DNA of 64,000 nt, from positions 434,001-498,000 of the forward strand of contig JAPLFG010000001.1 in the NCBI GenBank assembly GCA_026390795.1. Reading direction: 5' to 3'. The notes under the pieces were generated by a model. The model made no database searches. It was not told the origin of the DNA and worked only from the letters and a program-made list of their open reading frames with translations. Positions within the stretch are counted from its first letter, which is position 1, and every line of letters starts with the position of its first letter. This stretch comes from Ignavibacteriales bacterium. Its GTDB lineage: Bacteria; Bacteroidota; Ignavibacteria; Ignavibacteriales; Melioribacteraceae. The position numbers were made by a program, and so were the translations under genes. Positions 41,671-49,951 of this stretch are shown piece by piece.

Positions 41671-42303
41671 ATGAACTTATCAAAAACACTCGAAGAATAT
41701 ATAAATGAACTCTCATCCAACTCTCCTACTCCTGGAGGCGGTAATGTTGCGGCATTATGCGGTGCACTTTCTGCAAGTCTTGGCATGATGGTTTGTAATT
41801 TGACAATCGGCAAAAAGAAATATATTGAGGTCGAGCAGGAGATGATCCAGGTAAAAGAAAAATTGGAAGGTTATCAGAAGAATTTTATTATTCTTGGTGC
41901 TATGGATAATTCAGCATTTGATAAAGTAATGGAAGCATTTAAACTTCCTAAGGAAAGCGATTCTGAGAAAGCGTTCCGCACAAACAAAATTGAAGAAGCA
42001 ACAATTGGCGCTGCCGAAGTTCCTGCCGATGTTATGCGGAAATGCATCGAAATTCTACCCTTGCTGAAGATTGTTATTGAGAAAGGAAATAAAAATTCTT
42101 TATCGGATGCAGGCGTAGCTGCCTCACTGATTAATACGGCTGGTAAATCGGCATATTTAAATGTTTTAATTAATTGTTCGTCTCTAGGTAATCAAACAAT
42201 TGCCGCAGAGATAAAGAAACGTGCTGATATTCAAATGGAAGAGATTTCCAGGTCAAGTGAATATCTTTTAGAACAAGTCACAAAGCTATTCAGCAATGAT
42301 TAA
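41671..42303 (+). CDS. formiminotetrahydrofolate cyclodeaminase
   Basis: 210 residues, all-helical. The N-terminal SPTPGGGNVAALCGALSASL is the signature of the cyclodeaminase (FchA / FTCD C-terminal) family, which converts 5-formimino-THF to methenyl-THF and ammonia. It follows ftcD by 52 bp and completes the one-carbon-recovering branch of histidine catabolism. Its last 8 bp overlap the start of the NamZ-like gene. Confidence 0.9.
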   Translation: MNLSKTLEEYINELSSNSPTPGGGNVAALCGALSASLGMMVCNLTIGKKKYIEVEQEMIQVKEKLEGYQKNFIILGAMDNSAFDKVMEAFKLPKESDSEKAFRTNKIEEATIGAAEVPADVMRKCIEILPLLKIVIEKGNKNSLSDAGVAASLINTAGKSAYLNVLINCSSLGNQTIAAEIKKRADIQMEEISRSSEYLLEQVTKLFSND

Positions 42304-43600
42304 AAACTTAATTAGATTCTTTAATGACGTAGTGCACAAGGAAATCAGATCATACACGCTCAATTTCTTTTGCACTCAATCACTATTTTTTCTAATATTT
42401 TTTTCAGCATCATCTGTCAAATCGCAGAAAGTGTCTCTCGGAATTGACGTCCTTCAAAAGAATAATTTTTCTATTCTTGCAGGAAAGCATGTTGGACTAA
42501 TTACAAATCATACCGGTGTAAATAGTAAACTTCAATCGACTGTTGACTTATTTAAGCAAGCGAAGAATTTTAAATTGGAGGCAATCTTTTCTCCCGAGCA
42601 CGGAATAAAAGGAATGATTGGTTCTGGACAATTATATGAGAACTACACAGATTCAGCAACAGGTATAAAATATTTTTCACTTTACGGGAAGACACAAAAA
42701 CCGACAAAAGAAATGTTAGCCGGAATTGATGTTCTTGTTTATGATATCCAAGATATTGGTGTACGCTCGTATACATACATCAGCACATTAGGATTAGCCA
42801 TGGAAGCGGCGGCTGAAAATAATATTCAGTTTATTGTTTTAGACCGGCCTAATCCGCTCGGCGGTTTGCGAATTGAAGGTAATGTTGTTGAAGATGATTT
42901 TGTTTCGTTCGTCGGCAAATACAAAATTCCGTATGTATACGGGTTAACCTGCGGAGAACTTGCAAATCTTATTAATTCCAAAAGCGCGATTGGAAATAAT
43001 GTAAAATGCCGGTTAAAGGTAGTAAAGATGGAAGGTTGGAAACGTAAAATGCGATACGATGATACCGGCTTGATCTGGGTCCCGACTTCTCCAAATGTTC
43101 CATATCAGGAAACACCATCGTACTTGGTTGCAACCGGAGTCTTGGGTGAACTTGTAGTTTTTGGAATCGGTATCACTTACACACTTCCCTTTCAAACATA
43201 TGCTGCAGAATGGATTAATGCAGATACTCTTGCAAAAAAAATGAATGATCTTAATTTGCCGGGTGTATTATTCAGACCGATCTCTTACAAAATTTTATAC
43301 GGCGATTGGAAAGATAAAATTTTAAATGGGGTGCAGATTCATATAACTGATTCTGACAAAGTTAACTTACTGGAGCTTCAATTTTATTTTCTACAAGTTC
43401 ATCACAAACTATATCCAGACATAAATCCATTTACACTTGCTACTACGAACCGAATGAAAATGTTCGATCTTGTTATGGGGACTGATAAAGTAAGAAAGAA
43501 ATTTTCCAACGATTTCCGGGTTGAAGATATTAAAAAGTTTCTAAGAAAAGATCTTGACTGGTTCCGCAAACTTTCACAAAGATATTACTTATATAATTAG
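42296..43600 (+). CDS. DUF1343 exo-beta-N-acetylmuramidase (NamZ-like)
   Basis: 434 residues. A signal or anchor segment at about 25-42 is followed by the DUF1343 domain: GIDVLQKNNFSILAGKHVGLITNHTG, then FSPEHGIKG and VYDIQDIGVRSYTY, with VLDRPNPLGG later (each a hallmark of the family). The characterised member NamZ releases terminal MurNAc from peptidoglycan fragments, so this is probably a periplasmic cell-wall recycling enzyme. It overlaps the cyclodeaminase gene by 8 bp although the pathways are unrelated. It is the last conventional chromosomal gene before the cassette array. Confidence 0.88.
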   Translation: MIKNLIRFFNDVVHKEIRSYTLNFFCTQSLFFLIFFSASSVKSQKVSLGIDVLQKNNFSILAGKHVGLITNHTGVNSKLQSTVDLFKQAKNFKLEAIFSPEHGIKGMIGSGQLYENYTDSATGIKYFSLYGKTQKPTKEMLAGIDVLVYDIQDIGVRSYTYISTLGLAMEAAAENNIQFIVLDRPNPLGGLRIEGNVVEDDFVSFVGKYKIPYVYGLTCGELANLINSKSAIGNNVKCRLKVVKMEGWKRKMRYDDTGLIWVPTSPNVPYQETPSYLVATGVLGELVVFGIGITYTLPFQTYAAEWINADTLAKKMNDLNLPGVLFRPISYKILYGDWKDKILNGVQIHITDSDKVNLLELQFYFLQVHHKLYPDINPFTLATTNRMKMFDLVMGTDKVRKKFSNDFRVEDIKKFLRKDLDWFRKLSQRYYLYN

Positions 43601-43815
43601 ATAAATTTTTGGGAACAGTTTTTAGGGATGACAGTTTTAAATTTAATATCATGTTAGTAACCAGGCACTAATTTTATATCTTCAATATTCCGAAGCCTAT
43701 GCCACTTTGTCTTTAAATACACCATACATTTAAGCGTAGCTTTCATTTAATAAATAAGTTGGTCTTGGAAAATTAATGCTCCACTTCAAATTTTAAAACA
43801 AAATTTAGAATGCTC
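43601..43815. other. boundary spacer between chromosome and cassette array
   Basis: 215 bp with no gene. It contains an A/T-rich hairpin-like CTTTAAATACACCATACATTTAAG stretch but no recognisable attC end beside the M50 stop codon. It may be a decayed attC or ordinary spacer marking the distal end of the array. Confidence 0.4.
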
Positions 43816-44355
43816 CTAAAGAGAGAAGAATTTATATGTCGCGATTACCAAAAGTTGACACACGGTGCTCATCGTAAAGAAATAACTATTCTGCTTCAAA
43901 TTTATTTTTAGCTTATAACTTGCTCTCAATACCAGCATGAGTAATATCAATAGTACAATTAATGCAATCGTATATGTTCCAATGCCAAGAATTGCAGATA
44001 TTCTCGCTTCATCTTGATTACTGAATCCGCCAAAGACAAGTGAAAAAAACCGCATAAACGATTGAAAGAATACGAAAGGATATAGATAGATGGTATTATA
44101 TTTCTCGATGACTAGTAAAAATAATATGGAAAAAAGAATAGTAAATGCGGGTCCGCCTATACTAACATATAAATCATGACTTGCATCAATATAGTATCCA
44201 TCTTTAACCCAAACATAATTTAGGGTGTACATCATATTATTGCCTAAAACTTCTCCAATAATCCAATGTCCAAATTCATGAAAGAGATAAGAGGCATATG
44301 CAACTGGAATGAATAATATAAAAAGCTTAACTAATAATTTTTTATCCAAACTCAT
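43816..44355 (-). CDS. M50-like membrane zinc metalloprotease
   Basis: 179 residues, about five membrane helices. FHEFGHWIIGEV near residue 26 supplies the HExxH-like metal site (HEFGH) within the first membrane region, as in site-2-protease-like M50 enzymes. A second metal ligand motif (NxxPxxD-type) is not obvious, so activity is uncertain. A GTTATAA core site lies 26 bp upstream, so the gene appears to start a cassette, but no attC follows its stop. It is probably the most distal, eroded cassette. Confidence 0.55.
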   Translation of the reverse strand: MSLDKKLLVKLFILFIPVAYASYLFHEFGHWIIGEVLGNNMMYTLNYVWVKDGYYIDASHDLYVSIGGPAFTILFSILFLLVIEKYNTIYLYPFVFFQSFMRFFSLVFGGFSNQDEARISAILGIGTYTIALIVLLILLMLVLRASYKLKINLKQNSYFFTMSTVCQLLVIATYKFFSL

Positions 44356-44380
44356 TATTTGAACTAAACCTCAGATTGCG

Positions 44381-44554
44381 TTATAACAGTATTGCTTTTA
44401 AGCCGTCGCATAACTACAAGGGCTACATTTTCAATGCAAATTTATTTATATAATCAGTTTTGCATTGATCAAACACCTTAATAATCAACCAACGTTGTAA
44501 AACTAATTTGAAACACTCAATATGGCCGCGCTGAAGTAGGTATTGTTGTTGCGT
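44381..44554 (-). repeat. attC site 1 (degenerate)
   Basis: 174 bp. The low-coordinate end on the minus strand reads GTTATAA (R'-like); the other end reads ACGCAAC (R''-like, one mismatch to RYYYAAC). Inner arms AAGCCGTCGC and GCCGCGCTGAAG partly pair. It is less conserved than the others, as expected for the oldest site at the distal end. Confidence 0.5.
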
Positions 44555-44567
44555 CGCGTATTCGGTG

Positions 44568-45638
44568 CTATCCTTTATCATTTTTATTTTTCAGATATGT
44601 ATGCATAAATTTTCCGAACTTTTTATCCTTCTGTCTCTTTTCTAAATATGACATTTCGTTATACAATGATTCTTTATAGATTTTTATATAATTGTTATAC
44701 CGCTCAACAGTTAGTTTTTCTTCTTCAACTGCTTTTAAAATTGCACAACCTTTTTCAATAATATGAGTGCAATCCTTATAGCGGCACTCTTTTGATAATT
44801 CTGCAATTTCATTAAATGTATCGTCGAGACCCGAATCAATAGACATTATTCCGAGTTCACGCATTCCGGGATTATCTATCACAATCGACCCATTTTCTAA
44901 AACTATAAGTTCGCGTCGTGAAGTAGTATGTTTACCTCGTCCGTCCTTCTCTCTGATTGGTTGAGTTTTATACAGGTCCCTGTGTATGAGGTTATTTAAT
45001 AATGTAGTTTTACCAACACCGGATGAACCAAGCAGACAAAAAGTTTCGGAAGGAGTAAGGAGTGTTTTAATATTTTCTATTTCGGACAAATTGTTGTTAC
45101 TGAATACTTCTATTTTAATACCCGGAATGATTTTGTAAATATCGTTTTTCTTCTTTTCAATCTCATCTTTGTTTTTTAAATCACTTTTACTTAGGAATAT
45201 AACTGGATTAATATTACTCTCGTTTATCATCACTAGGTAGCGTTCCAATCTCCTTAAATTAAAATTGGAATCAAGAGATTGCATTATTATTGCTGTATCT
45301 ATGTTAGCTGCGATCAGTTGATAATCGACTTTTTTACCTGAGGTTTTCCTTTTTAATAATGATTTACGGGGAAATATTTCGTTAATGATAGCTAATGAAT
45401 CATCGTCAAAAAATTGAGCATAGACCCAATCTCCTACAGTGGGGATATCTAAGGATGAATCAGTATTGAATAAAAATTTTCCGGTTAATTCAGAATAAAT
45501 ATCATTTTTGCCGTTTGAAACAACAAAACTATTTTTATTCACACTGATTACTCTTGCAATTTGGGAATCAACTAATTTTGTCGTTTCAATTTTATCTTGG
45601 AACCATTTATCGAATCCAAGTCTTTCAATACAATTCAT
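44568..45638 (-). CDS. rsgA: RsgA-like circularly permuted GTPase
   Basis: 356 residues from the ATG at 45638 (a TTG at 45683 would add 15). An N-terminal OB-fold is followed by a circularly permuted GTPase: G4 FLSKSDL comes before G1 LLGSSGVGKTTLL and G3 DNPGMREL. A C-terminal zinc knuckle ECRYKDCTH...GCAI follows. RsgA releases assembly factors from the 30S subunit. Its location, one gene into a cassette array, is unusual for this housekeeping family, so it may be a second, mobile paralogue. No attC separates it from the next gene upstream. Confidence 0.85.
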   Translation of the reverse strand: MNCIERLGFDKWFQDKIETTKLVDSQIARVISVNKNSFVVSNGKNDIYSELTGKFLFNTDSSLDIPTVGDWVYAQFFDDDSLAIINEIFPRKSLLKRKTSGKKVDYQLIAANIDTAIIMQSLDSNFNLRRLERYLVMINESNINPVIFLSKSDLKNKDEIEKKKNDIYKIIPGIKIEVFSNNNLSEIENIKTLLTPSETFCLLGSSGVGKTTLLNNLIHRDLYKTQPIREKDGRGKHTTSRRELIVLENGSIVIDNPGMRELGIMSIDSGLDDTFNEIAELSKECRYKDCTHIIEKGCAILKAVEEEKLTVERYNNYIKIYKESLYNEMSYLEKRQKDKKFGKFMHTYLKNKNDKG

Positions 45639-45683
45639 ATTTTTTTGAGTACCTGGCAGCGTTAAGTTTAAGTTGCTGTGCAA

Positions 45684-46013
45684 TGAAGCATTTAAAAACC
45701 TAAGTCGATAATTAATAAAAATATTTTTAGAATCATTCTGAACAAAATACTATAAACAGAACCGCAAATTTATAAATTTCACAAAAGTCGAGTGCGAACG
45801 AATCAGTTAGCTTGAACCTCTTGTTGAGCAATTATAATTCATTTTTTTTGTAATTATAAACCACTGATTCATAAAATTTAAGACAAATCATAAAATATAT
45901 TCATAATTATATCAAGGAAATTGTTCGGCGTTTTCATAAGCCACTTATCAGAATTAAGTTTCCTTTTTTAATCTTTTAACAAAGAACAATCCACTTCGCC
46001 GTCTCTATAAAAT
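45684..46013. other. spacer without recognisable attC
   Basis: 330-bp AT-rich gap between two array genes. It holds an all-A/T hairpin (TTATAATT/AATTATAA around a T-run near 45832-45867). I found no core sites, so the attC expected here is missing or too decayed to see. No gene is supported. Confidence 0.4.
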
Positions 46014-46589
46014 TTAAACTCTTTGCGAACCACGGAATCCCCTTGCGGCATAGTAAGATTCTGCACCGTTGTGATAGACAAAGACAGTGTCATAACGACG
46101 ATCACAGAAGAGGGCACCGCCAAGTTTTCTAATTTCTGAAGGTGTTTTCACCCAGCATGAAGTTTTTAAATCGAAATTTCCAAGTTTCTGCAGCTCCCGA
46201 TATTGTTCTTCTGTTAGAATTTCAATACCTATCGCTGCAGCCATATCTATTGCGTTATTATTCGGTTTAAATTCTTTCCTTGACTCGAGAGCTTCGCGGT
46301 CGTAACAAACGCTTCTGCGTCCGATAGGGCTTTCCGTCGAACAATCATAAAAAATGTATTCAGCCTTCTTTTTATCATAACCAATAACATCCGGTTCCCC
46401 GCCGGTTCTTTCCATTTCGTTGATAGACCACAGTTTTTCTGGACTAGCTTCCAGTTTTGACTCTACTTTAGCCCATTCAAGATCTTTGTGACGATTCATA
46501 TTTTTCTCAAAACGGGTCTTCAATGTTCTAAGTAGTTTTTCATGTTGTCCGGGTGTCAATTTCTTTTTATTGCGATTTATGTTTTTCAT
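46014..46589 (-). CDS. DUF4256 family protein
   Basis: 191 residues, soluble. TPGQHEKLLRTLKTRFEKNM at the start, GGEPDVIGYD, YDREALESRKE and the end SYYAARGFRGSQRV match the DUF4256 family seen widely in mobile and accessory contexts. Function is unknown to me. About 150 bp of spacer lies between its start and attC site 2, including a perfect GCTTATA/TATAAGC palindrome at 46714-46737. Confidence 0.75.
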   Translation of the reverse strand: MKNINRNKKKLTPGQHEKLLRTLKTRFEKNMNRHKDLEWAKVESKLEASPEKLWSINEMERTGGEPDVIGYDKKKAEYIFYDCSTESPIGRRSVCYDREALESRKEFKPNNNAIDMAAAIGIEILTEEQYRELQKLGNFDLKTSCWVKTPSEIRKLGGALFCDRRYDTVFVYHNGAESYYAARGFRGSQRV

Positions 46590-46737
46590 AATTTTATATT
46601 ACCTCTGTTGAGTAAGTGTTACTAAGTTCCCCCTGCTGCTTTTTGGTTTTACTTAAATATACATCAACCTTAGGATTCATTCTACTCCTTGTTATAGTAT
46701 GTTACTTTAATTTGCTTATATAACGTCAATTATAAGC

Positions 46738-47000
46738 ACCTAACGGCGATCTTGCTAAAGCGCCCTTCATAATTATTTGTTTTAAGATCAGTTCTGTTTT
46801 ACAAAGCAACTTTGAACTACAAACTTACTCTATCCAGGACGTGAGATAATATCTATTATTTTCTCACAATCAATTTATTACACAAATAATTTTTAGAATA
46901 AATAATGTTTGTTTTTCTATCTCACGTCCAAATACTAAACCCAATAACTATATCTAAAGACTGCGTTATAGACACGGTCGCTTTGAGTTGCGGGTTATAC
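46738..47000 (-). repeat. attC site 2, carrying a 93-bp insertion
   Basis: 263 bp. R'' GTATAAC and R' GTTAGGT in minus-strand reading; inner arms CTAAAGCGCCC and CGGTCGCTTTGAG. Removing the palindrome-ended insert at 46837-46929 leaves 170 bp, the normal length for this array. Confidence 0.8.
46837..46929. mobile_element. 93-bp palindrome-ended mini-element, copy 1
   Basis: Perfect 12-bp terminal inverted repeats GGACGTGAGATA / TATCTCACGTCC enclose an AT-rich centre with an internal CTCACAATC. It interrupts attC site 2. A second copy with the same layout but compensating base changes at the ends is in attC site 9. No coding capacity. It may be a MITE-like element or a structured insertion; no clear target duplication is visible. 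Confidence 0.65.
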
Positions 47001-47011
47001 AGGTAACTCAA

Positions 47012-47545
47012 TTATAATATTCTAGTTTTCCAATCTCGTCGCCATAATTCTTTTTTTAATTGCTCATAAACGTTAAATACAATTGGACATATTGAATAAT
47101 ACTGAACTACTCCCATTAACCTTGTCCAAAAGTGTTCTTTATGTAAATGTGGAAACGATTCACAATCTTTAGGTCGATTAATATAATTAGAACATTTATT
47201 CTCTTTTAAAAACGGACAAGGAACAGAATTGAAATTGTATTTATCTTTTCCCTCATCTGAAATAACTAAATAATTAGACTTAAATTCTTCAATACTCCTA
47301 TTTAGACTTGATGAAAACTTAACCACATCTTCTTCATCTAATATTGGATAAACAACTTTGCAGCAGTTTGCGCATTTTGTGCAATCTATTTGTGATGTAA
47401 CCTCATTATTTATCTCGAAAACAATTTTATCTAGTTCCTCAGCTTCTATATCTAATCTCTTTAAATAAGAACGAAACTTCCAATTCTCATCTTCTTTCTG
47501 TTTACCAACCAACTTAATAGTATCTAAATCTGTTTCCACTTTCAT
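47012..47545 (-). CDS. YkgJ-type cysteine-cluster protein
   Basis: 177 residues. Cys pattern CTKCANCCK near residue 55 plus CPFLKENKCSNYINRPKDCESFP near 110-132 is the YkgJ (CxxCxxCC) family, thought to bind a metal or iron-sulfur cluster. Function in the cell is unknown. It is the sole gene of its cassette; the stop lies 11 bp from the attC R'' site. Confidence 0.8.
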   Translation of the reverse strand: MKVETDLDTIKLVGKQKEDENWKFRSYLKRLDIEAEELDKIVFEINNEVTSQIDCTKCANCCKVVYPILDEEDVVKFSSSLNRSIEEFKSNYLVISDEGKDKYNFNSVPCPFLKENKCSNYINRPKDCESFPHLHKEHFWTRLMGVVQYYSICPIVFNVYEQLKKELWRRDWKTRIL

Positions 47546-47567
47546 TTTCTACTACTCATACTTACCA

Positions 47568-47754
47568 GTATAACGAAGTTGTTTTTAAGCCTCCGCCCAT
47601 AACAGCAAGGCAGCTTTGAAAAACTTTGCCAATAATTATTTATTAATTCATTTTGTTAACTACACTCAAAGAGCTACTTGCTTTTATAATGCAATTTTAT
47701 AACCAAATAAATGCCGCTATGTTTAAAGCAGTCGGGTGGAAGAGCTTGTTATAA
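47568..47754 (-). repeat. attC site 3
   Basis: 187 bp. R'' TTATAAC, R' GTTATAC in minus-strand reading. The plus-strand start TAACGAAGTTG..TTTAAGC, CCGCCCATAACAGCAA and AGTCGGGTGGAAGAGCTT arms match the other sites. It sits between the YkgJ and PEP mutase-like cassettes. Confidence 0.8.
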
Positions 47755-47810
47755 GCGCTTTTAATTTTGTTTTATTTTTAAGATCTTCCAACGTCTTAGC
47801 TAAGAGTATT

Positions 47811-48680
47811 TCATTTATTCAACCCTATTGCCATTTTATAAGCCATCGCAGCGTCGGGAAGTGGTGTTAAGGTATTTAATAAAATATTGTAACTCCCTTT
47901 TTCAGATAGTTCGTCAGCAACTTTTTTTATCAAAGCTAATGTCGCTTTCATCAAACCTGAACCCAGACTTAAACGGGCAACACCTAAATCCTGAAGTTCA
48001 CTTACGGATGGCGGTATTCCTGCCCCAATCCCTGGATTTGCAAGAATATTAATGGGGGCATTAATTTCCTTAACCAATGTTGAAATCGTTTCTTTTTCCC
48101 ATACAGGTTGTACGAATATACAGTCGGCACCAGCTTCCCTGTATTTATTGCCACGCTTAATTGATTCAGATAATTTTTCTCGTGGCGAACCTGACGAAAT
48201 ATAAAATGAATCCGTTCTTGCATTAATTACTAAATGAAAACTCAATGAATCTGATAATTCACGAATAGCTGATATTCTTTCACAAAATTCCATCTCGTCA
48301 ATTAATGTTGGATTTAAATCAATACTGTCTTCAATGTTTATTCCAACAATGCCTGTTGCAATTATCTTTTTAACAGAATCAATTATTTCGTTTAAATTAT
48401 TTCCATATCCGGCTTCTATATCCACAGTTACCGGAGCTTGTACTCCATTTGCGATTCCCGTAATAGTTTCAATCATTTCTGATAATTGTATTACTTGGCA
48501 GTCAGGATAACCTAAAGAGGCAGCTATTCCCATACTTGTTGTTGCAATTGCTTTATAGCCACATGCTTCTATTAATTTAGAACTTCCGATGTCCCATGAG
48601 TTTAACAGAACCAGAATTTCTTTGTCTTGATGATATTTCAAGAACAGTTCGGCTTTTCCTTTTTGAATACTTGAAACCAT
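47811..48680 (-). CDS. isocitrate lyase/PEP mutase family enzyme
   Basis: 289 residues, a TIM barrel. LNSWDIGSSKLIEACGYKAIATTSMGIAASLGYPD at the N-terminus (about 26-60), VDIEAGYGN (metal-binding Asp/Glu) near 94 and INIEDS near 125 match the PEP mutase/2-methylisocitrate lyase-like family. The lyase KKCGH signature is absent, so it is not a true isocitrate lyase. Substrate unknown. It is a single-gene cassette; its attC R'' starts 56 bp after the stop. Confidence 0.82.
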   Translation of the reverse strand: MVSSIQKGKAELFLKYHQDKEILVLLNSWDIGSSKLIEACGYKAIATTSMGIAASLGYPDCQVIQLSEMIETITGIANGVQAPVTVDIEAGYGNNLNEIIDSVKKIIATGIVGINIEDSIDLNPTLIDEMEFCERISAIRELSDSLSFHLVINARTDSFYISSGSPREKLSESIKRGNKYREAGADCIFVQPVWEKETISTLVKEINAPINILANPGIGAGIPPSVSELQDLGVARLSLGSGLMKATLALIKKVADELSEKGSYNILLNTLTPLPDAAMAYKMAIGLNK

Positions 48681-48744
48681 AATATGGTCCTTTCTAAATG
48701 TTTAATATAAATACGTCTGACTTCTCATTGACCTTGAACTAAGC

Positions 48745-48916
48745 TTATAACGGCGTTGTTTTTAAGCTGCCGCTCAGAACAGCAATGCAGCTTTGAAAAA
48801 CTTTGCCGATAATTATTTATTAATTCATTTTGTTTACTACATTCTAAGAGCAACTAATAATTACAACACAATTGCCGCACCGTTTGAAGCGGTCGGCCTT
48901 GAAGAACTGGTTATGC
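48745..48916 (-). repeat. attC site 4
   Basis: 172 bp. R'' GCATAAC, R' GTTATAA in minus-strand reading. Inner arms TTTTTAAGCTGCCGCT and AGCGGTCGGCCTTGAAG pair imperfectly, the hallmark of attC folding. It is closely similar to site 3 in its central third. Confidence 0.85.
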
Positions 48917-48923
48917 GTTGATA

Positions 48924-49676
48924 CTATTTATTTTTTTCTTTCCAAACTGTTTTTGCTGTGGCACAAACCTTTTTACTATCTTGATTTTTTATAGCATGAA
49001 CAAAAGAATTGTCATTAATATTCTTCTGAGTTAAAGACATGATTGTATCCCCATTTCGAACTTCTGAAACAAAACGCCCTTCGATAGAACTCAAATAACA
49101 ATTGTCAACAATATCTTCATCCATGGAATCGATTACCCATTGCAAATATCTGATATTATTTAAATGCTTATACATATCTATGTCAAACCGATTAACATCA
49201 TATTTCTTATTATAACTTTCAGATTCATTTACTTCTATATTAATAGCAATGTTATGTTTTATTGATTCTTCATTATAGTAAGACCATTTCTTTTTGATCT
49301 CGTCAAATATTTGGACAGGTCTTCTCCTTTTTATATCAAAGAAAACCCATAGACCTTTAGCTCTTCCTATAATATTTTCTTGTTCATCATAAATAATGTT
49401 TTCCCTTATTCCTTTTATAAATGAGTAACTTGACATCCATGTTCTGATAATGATCTTTTCTTTATAAGTAGGATAACGGTCCATTTGTATAATTCCAGAA
49501 AGCAATACCCAGCCGATATCTTGTTCTTTAAGATCATACAAACTGTTATCTATAGAATAACAATGATCTGCGGCTGTTTCTTCGAGTAAAGTTAAAATAG
49601 TAGTGGGTGAAGTGTCGCCAGACTTATCCATTTCAGAATACCTTAGCTCAAATATTTTATCAAAATGATTTTCCAT
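48924..49676 (-). CDS. acyl-ACP thioesterase
   Basis: 250 residues with two hot-dog folds. FELRYSEMDKSGDTSPTTIL at the start, WVLLSGIIQMDRYPTYKEK and NRFDIDMYKHLNNIRYLQW (catalytic Asp-His-Asn region) are typical of bacterial FatA/FatB-like acyl-ACP thioesterases, which free fatty acids from ACP. The stop lies 7 bp from attC site 4. As a metabolic enzyme carried in a cassette it could change lipid composition; no partner genes are adjacent. Confidence 0.88.
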   Translation of the reverse strand: MENHFDKIFELRYSEMDKSGDTSPTTILTLLEETAADHCYSIDNSLYDLKEQDIGWVLLSGIIQMDRYPTYKEKIIIRTWMSSYSFIKGIRENIIYDEQENIIGRAKGLWVFFDIKRRRPVQIFDEIKKKWSYYNEESIKHNIAINIEVNESESYNKKYDVNRFDIDMYKHLNNIRYLQWVIDSMDEDIVDNCYLSSIEGRFVSEVRNGDTIMSLTQKNINDNSFVHAIKNQDSKKVCATAKTVWKEKNK

Positions 49677-49731
49677 CTTCTTCTTTTTTTAATTATCTAA
49701 ATATTCGATTTAGCTTTGTTAAACCATAGAC

Positions 49732-49920
49732 GCCTAACGGCGTTGTGTCTAAGCCGAAGCCCAGAACAACTATGCCAAATTTATTAAACAACTTTTTAAT
49801 TAGAACTAAACTTTCATTTACAAACTAAACCCAACAAATAAACCGAAACGGTAGAACAATCTTTTAAACTACACAAATGCCAAATTCGAAAACGCTTTCG
49901 GCTTGAGGCACTTGTTATAT
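49732..49920 (-). repeat. attC site 5
   Basis: 189 bp. R'' ATATAAC and a consensus R' GTTAGGC in minus-strand reading (plus-strand GCCTAACGGCGTTGTG). Arms CTAAGCCGAAGCC and CGCTTTCGGCTTGAG pair well. The plus-strand start is almost the same as that of site 9. Confidence 0.85.
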
Positions 49921-49951
49921 TGCATATTAACTATATCTGTATAACACTGCT

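Noticed and set aside
45945-46013. Short frame ending FYRDGEVDCSLLKD after the DUF4256 stop
   Set aside because: It reads protein-like, but it is out of frame with DUF4256, has no start signal, and the DUF4256 protein already has its normal family C-terminus.
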